64,000 nt of DNA from an uncultured Lachnospiraceae bacterium. GTDB lineage: Bacteria > Bacillota > Clostridia > Lachnospirales > Lachnospiraceae. A model generated the notes under the pieces. It was not told where the DNA came from and made no database searches. It worked only from the letters and a program-made list of their open reading frames with translations. Both the position numbers and the translations under genes were made by a program. This document shows, piece by piece, positions 44,145 to 52,697 of this stretch. Location of the stretch: positions 39,092-103,091 of the forward strand of contig CAJTZH010000002.1 in NCBI GenBank assembly GCA_910584325.1, in the 5' to 3' direction. Every line of letters begins with the position of its first letter. Within the stretch, counting starts at the first letter, position 1.

Positions 44145-45490
44145 CAAAAGTGATAACATATGGAACTTTTGATTTGTTTCACGAGGGACATTATAAATTA
44201 TTGGAACGGGCAAAAGCATTAGGCGACTATTTGATTGTCGGCGTTACAACCGAGCATTTTGACGAGATGCGCGGTAAGTTCAATGTGATTGACCCGATTA
44301 TGAAGCGAATTGAGAATGTTAAAAATACCGGGTTAGCCGATATGATTATTGTGGAGGACCATGAAGGGCAGAAGATAGAGGATATCCAAAAATATGGTGT
44401 GGATATTTTCACACTTGGTTCAGACTGGGTGGGAACATTTGATTATCTTAAGACATTTTGCAAAGTGGTCTATCTGGAGAGAACACCGAATATTTCATCT
44501 ACCCTGTTAAGAGGCAGTTCATTTAAAGTTACAAAAGTGGGGCTTGTCGGAACAGGGCGTATTGCCGAGCGTTTTCTGGCGGAAGCAAGGTATGCCAGCG
44601 GTCTTGTTGTAATCAGCGCATACAATCCGGATGAGAGGAGCGTGGAGTTATTTCGGAAGGATTGCGCGGAATATGAGATAACTATTGAAAAGGAAAATTA
44701 TGAGGCGTTTCTTCACGGAGTGGATGCTGTATATATTGCATCCACTCATGAGACGCATTACGATTATGCCAAAGCGGCATTAAATGCCGGTAAGCATGTA
44801 TTATGTGAGAAACCGCTTGCATTTACGAGGAAAGAGAGCGAGGAGCTTTACAAGCTTGCCGCATCGAAAAACGCTGTATTAATGGAAGCGATTAAAGCGG
44901 CGTACTGCCCGGGATTTCAACAGCTTTTGAATGTGGTTCAGAGCGGTAAAATCGGAGAAATCAAGGATGTGGAAGCATGTTTTTCCCGTATTGCGCGGGT
45001 ACATTCGAGAGAAAGAACGGATGCGAGATATGGCGGAGCGTTTCTGGAATATGGTGGAAACGCACTGATGCCAATTATAAAGATTCTGGGTAAGGATTAC
45101 ATATCGGTTTCTTTTGACAGTATTGATAATGAATTGGGAACAGATGATTATACCAAGATTCAGATTCGTTATAAGGATGCCATGGCAACCGCGAAGGTAG
45201 GTATGGCGATTAAATCGGAAGGGCAGCTTGTGGTGGCAGGAACAAAGGGGTATGTGATAGCGCAGTCCCCGTGGTGGCTGACACAGAAGTTTGACGTGCG
45301 TTATGAGGATGAGAAGCTGATAGAGCATTATGAACCGAAATTTATCGGAGACGGGCTTCGTTATGAAATTAACGAGTTTTTATCTAAAATCCGCGGGGTA
45401 GGAGAACAGTCGTACAAGCTTACCGCGGGAGAATCAATTGCGATAACGGGGATTGTCGAAGAATTTGTTAAAAAAAGAGGAATTATATAA
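44141..45490 (+). CDS. Cytidylyltransferase fused to a Gfo/Idh/MocA oxidoreductase
   Basis: A 449-residue two-domain enzyme. Residues 1-126 form a TagD/glycerol-phosphate-type nucleotidyltransferase: GTFDLFHEGH with HEGH at 14-17 and ISSTLLR at 118-124, which would join CTP to an alcohol phosphate. Residues 131-449 form an NAD(P)-dependent Gfo/Idh/MocA dehydrogenase: GLVGTGRIAERF (134-145) and EKP (223-225). One polypeptide could therefore both oxidise and CMP-activate a small polyol. It is coupled to LicD copy 1 upstream and a HisC-like aminotransferase downstream. The substrate is unknown. Confidence 0.85.
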   Translation: MTKVITYGTFDLFHEGHYKLLERAKALGDYLIVGVTTEHFDEMRGKFNVIDPIMKRIENVKNTGLADMIIVEDHEGQKIEDIQKYGVDIFTLGSDWVGTFDYLKTFCKVVYLERTPNISSTLLRGSSFKVTKVGLVGTGRIAERFLAEARYASGLVVISAYNPDERSVELFRKDCAEYEITIEKENYEAFLHGVDAVYIASTHETHYDYAKAALNAGKHVLCEKPLAFTRKESEELYKLAASKNAVLMEAIKAAYCPGFQQLLNVVQSGKIGEIKDVEACFSRIARVHSRERTDARYGGAFLEYGGNALMPIIKILGKDYISVSFDSIDNELGTDDYTKIQIRYKDAMATAKVGMAIKSEGQLVVAGTKGYVIAQSPWWLTQKFDVRYEDEKLIEHYEPKFIGDGLRYEINEFLSKIRGVGEQSYKLTAGESIAITGIVEEFVKKRGII

Positions 45491-45527
45491 ATTATATAAA
45501 AACAAGAAAGGCGGGGTGGATGCTGAA

Positions 45528-46589
45528 ATGTACTATGTAAATCCTAATCTTGTAAATCTTAAAAGAATTGTATATCAAAATAATAGAAAAGAATATTTAC
45601 GGCTGGACCTGAATGAAAACCCAGGGGGACTGCCGCAGGAGTTTATCAATAAGGTACTGTCAAATATTACGCCGGAATTTGTTTCGCAGTACCCGGAGAC
45701 GTTGGAGTTTGAGACATGTCTTGCAAAGTTCCTCGGAGTTGAACACGATAATCTTTGTATTGTGAATGGTTCCTCGGAGGGTATCCGTCATATTATAGAA
45801 GCGTTTTCGGCTCCCGGCGGTAAGATTGTCGGAGCGGTTCCGTCATACGCGATGTATCAGGTGTACGCAGAAATGTATGGGCGTGAGTTTGTCCAGGTAC
45901 ATTATAACGATGATTTATCGCTTCCGGTAGAACAGATTATTAACGCGCTGAATGAGGATGTTGACCTGCTGGTGCTTTTAAATCCGAACAATCCAATTGG
46001 AAACGCTTACACCAATAAAGAGCTGGAGCGTATTCTTGAGGCCGTTAAGAAATATGAGATTAATTTGTTGATTGACGAAGCATATATGTATTTTTATGAT
46101 AATACGTTTCTTGAATACGCAATTAATAATCCGCATGTACTTTTGACAAGAACGTTTTCAAAACTCTTTTCTCTCGGAAGTTTAAGACTGGGTTATGTTG
46201 TAGGTCAGCCGCAGGATGTGAAGATGATTTCGAATCTTTGCACACCGCATAATACGAATGCCTTTGCGATGAAGTTCGCGCAGGAGATTTTGGAAACGAA
46301 CGGTATGTTGGATGCATTAATCGAAAAGCAGCTTGCCGGAAAACAATATGTTATTGACAGTCTGCAAAGTAATGGTTTTCAGGTTAGCGCGAAGGAAGGC
46401 AACTTTATTTTTGTTAAGCCCCGCAATGTAGACGCGGATATTATTGTGGAGCGTATGAAGGATGAGAAGAAGATTCTCATTAAATCATATTCCGGAATCG
46501 GATGTTTAGGAAAGTGTTTACGGGTGACAACCGGAGAACAGCAATATATGGAACGGTTTGTCAGGGCGCTTGTTGAGATTGACCAGTAG
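45528..46589 (+). CDS. Class I/II aminotransferase (HisC-like)
   Basis: A 353-residue PLP enzyme similar to histidinol-phosphate aminotransferases. The motifs are LDLNENPGG near 27, LNPNNPIG (151-158), IDEAY near 182-186, and TFSKLFSLGSLRLGYVVG with the PLP lysine at about 212. There is no histidine operon here. Its place between a cytidylyltransferase fusion and LicD genes points to amination of a small keto or aldehyde phosphate. HisC-like Cj1437 of Campylobacter makes serinol phosphate for capsule in this way. ATG 45528 follows GGGGTGG; GTG 45516 is an alternative. Confidence 0.85.
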   Translation: MYYVNPNLVNLKRIVYQNNRKEYLRLDLNENPGGLPQEFINKVLSNITPEFVSQYPETLEFETCLAKFLGVEHDNLCIVNGSSEGIRHIIEAFSAPGGKIVGAVPSYAMYQVYAEMYGREFVQVHYNDDLSLPVEQIINALNEDVDLLVLLNPNNPIGNAYTNKELERILEAVKKYEINLLIDEAYMYFYDNTFLEYAINNPHVLLTRTFSKLFSLGSLRLGYVVGQPQDVKMISNLCTPHNTNAFAMKFAQEILETNGMLDALIEKQLAGKQYVIDSLQSNGFQVSAKEGNFIFVKPRNVDADIIVERMKDEKKILIKSYSGIGCLGKCLRVTTGEQQYMERFVRALVEIDQ

Positions 46590-46607
46590 ACGGAAGGAAA
46601 GAATTGT

Positions 46608-47498
46608 ATGGCAGCGATAGAATTAAATGAATCCTTTTACGAAGAAGAGGAACGTTCGGGGTATTTTGTTTCTGCCAGAATGAAGCATATCTGGGCAGTT
46701 GAATTGGATTTATGGAGAACGTTTGATGCGGTTTGTAAAAAACATGGATTAAAATATTTTGCGGCATATGGCACTCTTTTAGGAGCGGTACGGCATCATG
46801 GATTTATTCCGTGGGATGATGATATTGATTTATGTATGATGCGGGATGATTATGAAAAACTGAAAAAGGTAGCGGCAGATGAGTTTAAAGAACCGTACTT
46901 TTTTCAGGACTGGTATAATTCGTGCGGACAGACGTGGATTTTTTCAAAGCTGAGGAACAGTAATACGACGGCAATTGAATTTCAAAATAAAGGAATTGAA
47001 TTTAATCAGGGAATTTTTATTGATATTAACGCTCTGGATGAGTTTGATGATGGCGTTCATGTGAATCCGGTTTTTAAAAAGGTTCAGAGAGAATTGTTCG
47101 ACTGTATTAATAATCCGATTGAGATGTTAAAAGCCGTACTTGCAGGGCAGCAGTTTACAATGGATACGGATATGGTGATTACTCTTTCAAAAGATTATAT
47201 TTCGGCACAGCGTCTTTTTGATAATCTGACGCTCGAGAATTTCGGGCAGTCAGATTTGGTGGGATATTATTGCGACGAAGTCCGCGGAAATGACAGATAT
47301 TTTCCTAAGGACGCTTTTTCGGAGACAATTTATATGGATTTTGAAGGGTTTCAGATGCCGGTGCCGATAGGATACGATTGTATATTAAAAAAATGGTATC
47401 ACAACTATATGACGCAGGTACAGAGTAAAAGCTGCCATACCAGTGCATTGATTGACCCGTTTAAACCGTATACGGAATATTTAAAGAAAGAGACGTAA
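46608..47498 (+). CDS. LicD-family phosphotransferase (copy 2)
   Basis: A 296-residue LicD protein with GTLLGAVRHH (55-64) and metal-binding DDDID (70-74). Its N terminus shares SARMKHIWAVELDLW with the corresponding MKRVWAVEMEVL of copy 1, so the two are close paralogues. A C-terminal block ending KKWYHNYMTQVQ is also shared in form. It lies 18 nt after the aminotransferase and 14 nt before copy 3. It probably adds the same or a related phospho-alcohol at a different acceptor. Confidence 0.87.
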   Translation: MAAIELNESFYEEEERSGYFVSARMKHIWAVELDLWRTFDAVCKKHGLKYFAAYGTLLGAVRHHGFIPWDDDIDLCMMRDDYEKLKKVAADEFKEPYFFQDWYNSCGQTWIFSKLRNSNTTAIEFQNKGIEFNQGIFIDINALDEFDDGVHVNPVFKKVQRELFDCINNPIEMLKAVLAGQQFTMDTDMVITLSKDYISAQRLFDNLTLENFGQSDLVGYYCDEVRGNDRYFPKDAFSETIYMDFEGFQMPVPIGYDCILKKWYHNYMTQVQSKSCHTSALIDPFKPYTEYLKKET

Positions 47499-47512
47499 TA
47501 GAGGAGAACAAT

Positions 47513-48340
47513 ATGCAAAAACCGGTTGAAAAGATAATGCCGCAGGAAGACCTGCGGAAAATGCAGTTAATACAGCTGGATATTCTGGTGGAGTTTGACA
47601 GAGTCTGTAGAAAAAATAATATACGGTATATTATGGAAGGCGGCACTCTTTTAGGAGCGGTACGGCATAAAGCCTTTATTCCATGGGACGATGATATTGA
47701 TGTGAGAATGCTTCGCGATGATTATGAGAAGTTTTGTGAAATTGCCGATAAAGAATTGGCAGGGAACGTGTATTTTCAGAATTGCCGGAATGACAAAAAT
47801 TATCCGTGGATATATAGTAAGCTTCGTATGAACGGAACAAGGGCAGTGCGTTTGGGGCAGGAAAAAATGGGAATGAGAGACGGAGTGTTTATAGATGTCT
47901 TTCCGTGCGACGGTATTCCTGACGACCCGCAGTTATTAAAAAAACATAGCAGGCAGGCTATGATTTGTCGTAAGATTTTATATGCCAGAGCAGCAAGATA
48001 TTCAGCGGATACAAGGGTAAAGCGGGCATTTTGGCGCATTGTTTCTCTGATACCGAAAAGCGTGGCTTATAAAAATGCACGAAAGCTTACGAAACAGTAT
48101 ACAGAACAAAACTGTTCGCGGATAGGATGCATCGGATGGCATGAATCATTTGATGTGATAGGGTTTGAGAAGAGATATTTTACGGAGTTAACGGAATTGG
48201 AATTTGAAGGTCATATGTTTTTAGCACCGAAAGACTGGGATGGATTTCTTCGTGCTACGTATGGCGACGATTATATGACGCCGCCGCCGCCGGATAAAAG
48301 GGGCGCAAGAAGTCCGTTATCTGATTATGACCTGGGATAA
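47513..48340 (+). CDS. LicD-family phosphotransferase (copy 3)
   Basis: A 275-residue LicD protein: GTLLGAV (44-50), IPWDDDIDVRM with DDDID at 59-63, a conserved VFIDVFPCDGIPDDP stretch (about 125-139), and a C-terminal GDDYMTPPPPDKR block. It is more divergent than copies 1 and 2 and more like classical LicD sequences. GAGGAG precedes the ATG. Confidence 0.88.
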   Translation: MQKPVEKIMPQEDLRKMQLIQLDILVEFDRVCRKNNIRYIMEGGTLLGAVRHKAFIPWDDDIDVRMLRDDYEKFCEIADKELAGNVYFQNCRNDKNYPWIYSKLRMNGTRAVRLGQEKMGMRDGVFIDVFPCDGIPDDPQLLKKHSRQAMICRKILYARAARYSADTRVKRAFWRIVSLIPKSVAYKNARKLTKQYTEQNCSRIGCIGWHESFDVIGFEKRYFTELTELEFEGHMFLAPKDWDGFLRATYGDDYMTPPPPDKRGARSPLSDYDLG

Positions 48341-48380
48341 TCAGGTTATCAATTTATATGGTTAAAAAGGAATGAATGAA

Positions 48381-49562
48381 ATGGAAAATGAAAGCGCAGC
48401 AGCAATCAATTTATCTGTGATTATTCCGATATACAATGTTGAAGAATATCTGCAAAGATGTCTGGACAGCGTATTGGCGCAGGATATCCGGAATATGGAA
48501 GTTATATGCGTCAATGATGGGTCAACAGATAATTGTCAAAATATAATTAAGAACTATGCGCAGAGGGACGGTCGGATTGTAGCTGTCGAAAAGCGGAACG
48601 GCGGTCTGGTCAGCGCGAGAAAAGCAGGACTGAAGGTTTCGAGAGGAAAATACATTATTCATATTGACTCAGACGACTGGATTGAGCCGGATATGTTCCA
48701 GAGTATGATGGCGTGTGTAGAGAAGACGGATTGTGATATTGTTTGTACCGGAATTATCCGTGATTATGGGAAGAATCTGGCATATGAACATATTCATTTT
48801 GACGAAGGTTTATACGAGGGAGAATCACTGAGGGATACGCTGCAATGCAATATGGTGGATGAACGGTTTATGAAGTATAATCTCGCGCCGCATCTGGTTA
48901 CCAAAATGTGCCGCGCAAGTTTAATGAAAGAGAAATATAACCGCATTCCGGATGAAACCAATTTAGACGAAGATGTTATCAGCACATACCCGATGTTGTT
49001 ATCGGCACAAAAAGTATTTGTGCTGGATAAATGTTTTTATCATTATTGCAGCCGTGAGACGTCAATTATAAATACCGTAAAAAAAGAAGAGACAAAACGG
49101 TTAAGCGTTACCTATGATTATTTAAAAGAAGAGTTTAGCCGATATGAACATTCGGTCCGCAATATTATGAGGCAATATACGTATTTAAAAACATTTGCGT
49201 ATTTATTGTCCGCGCCGCAGGAGATAATCAGTTATAACGATGGATATCTTAATTTATACGGAGCCGTCCGGCCGGAATCCAAAGTTATCATATATGGAAC
49301 AGGGAGTTTTTGTTCACCGTTAAGGACTTATATTGAAGAACATACAAATCTTCAGATTGTCGGGCTTGCGGATGCGCGTGGGGACGGCGGGAATATACTT
49401 CGGCCACAGGATTTAAAAGAGTATGAATTTGATTATATTATCATTTCCGTACTGCTGTCGGAAATTGTCAATTTAATTTTGGCGGATTTAGAAAAAGAGG
49501 GTATTCCGTACGAGAAAATAAAATTTATCTATAAGGAGGATTTAGATGAATCAGTGGATTGA
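48381..49562 (+). CDS. Family 2 glycosyltransferase with C-terminal Rossmann-like domain
   Basis: A 393-residue protein. The GT-A domain (about 10-270) has LSVIIPIYNVEEYLQRC and DSDD (96-99). From about 300 a separate module begins: KVIIYGTGSF with a glycine motif near 306-309, followed by strands ending in DYIIISVLLSE. Similar glycine-motif modules occur in three other proteins of this island. ATG 48381 is 9 nt after AAGGA; ATG 48372 is the alternative. Its end overlaps the radical SAM gene by 17 nt. Confidence 0.85.
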   Translation: MENESAAAINLSVIIPIYNVEEYLQRCLDSVLAQDIRNMEVICVNDGSTDNCQNIIKNYAQRDGRIVAVEKRNGGLVSARKAGLKVSRGKYIIHIDSDDWIEPDMFQSMMACVEKTDCDIVCTGIIRDYGKNLAYEHIHFDEGLYEGESLRDTLQCNMVDERFMKYNLAPHLVTKMCRASLMKEKYNRIPDETNLDEDVISTYPMLLSAQKVFVLDKCFYHYCSRETSIINTVKKEETKRLSVTYDYLKEEFSRYEHSVRNIMRQYTYLKTFAYLLSAPQEIISYNDGYLNLYGAVRPESKVIIYGTGSFCSPLRTYIEEHTNLQIVGLADARGDGGNILRPQDLKEYEFDYIIISVLLSEIVNLILADLEKEGIPYEKIKFIYKEDLDESVD

Positions 49563-50745
49563 TGAATATATTGAAAATATTAAACTATTTGGTGAAAAAA
49601 AGATTTTTATATACGGCGCCGGTTCCGTCGGAAATATTGTCGGCGATTTATGTGAGAAGAATGACATATCATATGAGGGGTACGCTGTAACCGATTTGAT
49701 GCAGAATCCAAAAGAGTTTCGCGGGAAAAAAGTATACAGTTTAGAACAGATAAAGGACGTTTATAGCTTAGAGCAGGTATTATTCCTTGTTGCGGTTATG
49801 CAAAGAGGGGAAAAGAGCATTGAAAACTATATTCAGAGTCAGGGAGGCCGGTTTATACTATCCACGCCGGATGATATTATGCTGATGGATGAGTGGGAGA
49901 ATAAGCGTAAGAAATCAGCGGTAATGGAAATTACACCGTCAATCGGCTGCAGTGTGAACTGCCATTACTGTCCGCAGGGGATGCTTTTGAAGGCGTATTT
50001 TGAAAATGATAAAAACAGAAAGAAAAGTCTGACATTTTCTGAATATAAGCTGTTACTCGATAAAATGCCGAAGGATATTATTATTGATTTTTCCGGATTT
50101 GTAGAGCCGTTTTTAAATGAGGACGCTATTGAGATGATGGAATATTCCTGTGAGACAGGACATGATGTTTCTTTATATACAACATTTAAAGGGCTGTCAT
50201 ATGAAGGATTTCAACGTGTGAAAAAGATTCCGTTTAAAGAGGTTGTCCTGCATACGCCGGATAAATACGGATATGCCAATATTCCTATGACAGATGAATA
50301 TTTTAAAATCTTAAGCGAGGCAATTGTAACAAAGAAAGCAGACGGTTCTATGTTTATTGATTCTGCAAACTGTCAGTGTGACCCGCATGAAAAAATTGTT
50401 GAATTAACAAAAGGAAAGTTAAAAATTTATTGTGAAATGTCGGATCGTTCGGGAAATCTTGACGAGAAGGACGAGCGGTTAACGCATGCTTCACATGACG
50501 GAGAAATATACTGCGACGTGGCTTACGGGATAAATCATAATGTGCTGCTCCCGGACGGAACAGTACTGCTTTGCTGTAATGATTTTGGTTTAAAACATGT
50601 TCTGGGAAATTTATTTGAATCGGATTATAATGAAATAGTAGGCGGTGAGGCGCATCGGGATATTAAGAGAGCGATGCATCTGGATTTGGATAAGCCGTTG
50701 ATTTGCAGAAAATGTATGTTTGCAAGAGAGTGTAAGAAAGCATAA
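49546..50745 (+). CDS. Radical SAM/SPASM-type enzyme with N-terminal Rossmann-like domain
   Basis: A 399-residue protein. Residues about 18-105 form a nucleotide-binding-like module (IFIYGAGSVGN, GAGSVG at 24-29). A radical SAM domain follows with the cluster cysteines CSVNCHYC (Cys135, Cys139, Cys142). Near the C terminus PDGTVLLCCNDFG and CRKCMFARECKK supply auxiliary-cluster cysteines as in SPASM proteins. It could epimerise, dehydrate or otherwise modify a sugar or flagellin residue; substrate unknown. AGGAGG precedes ATG 49546, which lies inside the end of the glycosyltransferase gene. Confidence 0.85.
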   Translation: MNQWIDEYIENIKLFGEKKIFIYGAGSVGNIVGDLCEKNDISYEGYAVTDLMQNPKEFRGKKVYSLEQIKDVYSLEQVLFLVAVMQRGEKSIENYIQSQGGRFILSTPDDIMLMDEWENKRKKSAVMEITPSIGCSVNCHYCPQGMLLKAYFENDKNRKKSLTFSEYKLLLDKMPKDIIIDFSGFVEPFLNEDAIEMMEYSCETGHDVSLYTTFKGLSYEGFQRVKKIPFKEVVLHTPDKYGYANIPMTDEYFKILSEAIVTKKADGSMFIDSANCQCDPHEKIVELTKGKLKIYCEMSDRSGNLDEKDERLTHASHDGEIYCDVAYGINHNVLLPDGTVLLCCNDFGLKHVLGNLFESDYNEIVGGEAHRDIKRAMHLDLDKPLICRKCMFARECKKA

Positions 50746-50771
50746 AAGATGACATTAAGCGAGGTCAAAAA

Positions 50772-52643
50772 ATGAATATATACTTGGATAATTCTAATAT
50801 TGAACAATATCTGATAAATAAAGAGATATGGTTATTCGGCGCCGGATTCAGCGGGGATGATTTTATAAAAACATTTGAAGGTAAGGCAGAGATTGCCGGG
50901 TTTATTGATAACTTCCCTAAAGCCGAAACGAAAAACGGATTACCGGTTCTTAAATTAGAGCAATGGATGCATATTCGAAAAGAGTGCACTTATATCGTGG
51001 TATCGTCGGATTATTACGGAAAAGTGATTGCTGAACAGTTGATGAAAGAAGGACTGAGGGCGTTTGAGGATTTTGTTGTCTGGGATAATAAGTGTATTTT
51101 TCATAAGGATACTTATATTAACGAGTATATTCAGTTTAATGAGAGATTGTGGTCAGGAGAGAAGATTGAGGATACGGAGAATATAGTAATATTGCCGTAT
51201 GAGGGTATCCATGACAGTTCTACAATTGTCAGGGCGTACAGCATCAATTATCTGGCAAAAAAATACAACGCGAAAATTATTGCTTATGTAAGGGAAGGAA
51301 GAAAAGTCGATTCCATTACGGATTCGCTCTGGGATGTATATAAGTCGTTTAATGTAGTCGGCGCGATTGATGAGACTTTGACACAGGATCAGCAGGACCG
51401 GGTTACTGCGCTTGTAGAAGATATCTGGCCGACATTACATACATACGACGACTGGTATCACAAAATAGAAATTTACGGAATTAATTTTGGAAGAACGATT
51501 ATGAGACATTATCTGCGCGTTTATATTCCGACTTATAATATTGAGAATGTTTCGATGAAAGAATTCCTGCGGGAAGCAATTTCTTACATTGTATACTGGT
51601 ACGATTATTTAATGAACCATTCCGTGAAAGCGATGATTTTGGAGGACGGCGTTTCACGCGAGGGGTATGCGAGGGATATCGCGTGTAAGATGGGAATTGA
51701 GGTCTATGTTACACAAAATAATGAATTTAGAAAGCTTACTATGAATAATTGTATTTTCAGATATCCTAAGTATTATAAAAAATTTTGGAAAATGTTATCG
51801 CCTGATGAAAAAGAGAAAGGCAAACAATGGGCAAAAGAAAGATTGCAGGCACGTTTAAACGGAAAAAGCAATGACGTGTATTACCCTGATGGAAAATCTC
51901 CGTTTTCGATGGTTGTTGACCATAGGATTCTTGAAAAAAATGATAAAATTAAAGTGTTGATTTGTCCTCATATTTTTGAGGAGGATTCGTATCATTTTGA
52001 CTGGCAGTTGTTTCAGGATTATTTTTCGTGGTTGATAAAGTTGGGAGAACTGTCAGAAAAGACGGACTATGACTGGTACATAAAAAAACATCCGGCAGGA
52101 AATTGGCGGGATGATATTATTATAAGTGAGCTTTTAAAACGCTATAATAAGATTAAGGAAATCCCTAAACTTGTGTCGGCTAAACAGTTAAGAGACGAAG
52201 GACTCCAGTTTGCGCTTACGGTTTGCGGCACAATTGGTCATGAATATGCAGCACTCGGGGTTCAGGTCATCAATGCGGGAGACAATCCGCACAGCGCTTA
52301 TGATTTTAACTGGAATCCGAAAACAAAAAAGGAATATATTGATTTACTATTAAATCTTCAAAAGTTGAACAAAAAGATTGATATGGATGAAATATACGAA
52401 TATTTTGCAATGCATTATCTTTTTTATGATGACATTAATCGAAGAGCATGGAAAGCGTTTTATAACAATCAGGAATTGACAGCGACCGGAATAAAAAAGG
52501 GAACAGGTAAGTATAGACTGTTCATGGATGAATGTGATGATAAACGGCATCAGCAGATAAAGAAAAATGTAGAAGAGCTGTTTCGTTTTGTTGATGATTG
52601 GAAAGAGAATGAATTTTATAAAGTATGTGAAATTCCACTATAG
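50772..52643 (+). CDS. Two-domain protein: Rossmann-like module plus GT-B-like domain, unknown specificity
   Basis: I do not recognise a named family. The 623 residues start with the island's recurrent module (IWLFGAGFSGDD, glycines at 23-28; IAGFIDNFPK) to about residue 110. A long domain then contains VILPYEGIHDSSTIVRAYSI, YIKKHPAGNW and LTVCGTIGHEYAALGVQVIN. The last two resemble the donor-binding loops of GT-B polysaccharide transferases (KpsC/KpsS-like or sialyltransferase-like). No membrane segment is present. Its position just before the nonulosonate genes makes it a candidate nonulosonate or polymer transferase, which is an inference. Confidence 0.65.
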   Translation: MNIYLDNSNIEQYLINKEIWLFGAGFSGDDFIKTFEGKAEIAGFIDNFPKAETKNGLPVLKLEQWMHIRKECTYIVVSSDYYGKVIAEQLMKEGLRAFEDFVVWDNKCIFHKDTYINEYIQFNERLWSGEKIEDTENIVILPYEGIHDSSTIVRAYSINYLAKKYNAKIIAYVREGRKVDSITDSLWDVYKSFNVVGAIDETLTQDQQDRVTALVEDIWPTLHTYDDWYHKIEIYGINFGRTIMRHYLRVYIPTYNIENVSMKEFLREAISYIVYWYDYLMNHSVKAMILEDGVSREGYARDIACKMGIEVYVTQNNEFRKLTMNNCIFRYPKYYKKFWKMLSPDEKEKGKQWAKERLQARLNGKSNDVYYPDGKSPFSMVVDHRILEKNDKIKVLICPHIFEEDSYHFDWQLFQDYFSWLIKLGELSEKTDYDWYIKKHPAGNWRDDIIISELLKRYNKIKEIPKLVSAKQLRDEGLQFALTVCGTIGHEYAALGVQVINAGDNPHSAYDFNWNPKTKKEYIDLLLNLQKLNKKIDMDEIYEYFAMHYLFYDDINRRAWKAFYNNQELTATGIKKGTGKYRLFMDECDDKRHQQIKKNVEELFRFVDDWKENEFYKVCEIPL

Positions 52644-52697
52644 ATTCATGCCATCATACACTACGAAATTATATAAATCTGGACGAAAGGAGACGTC

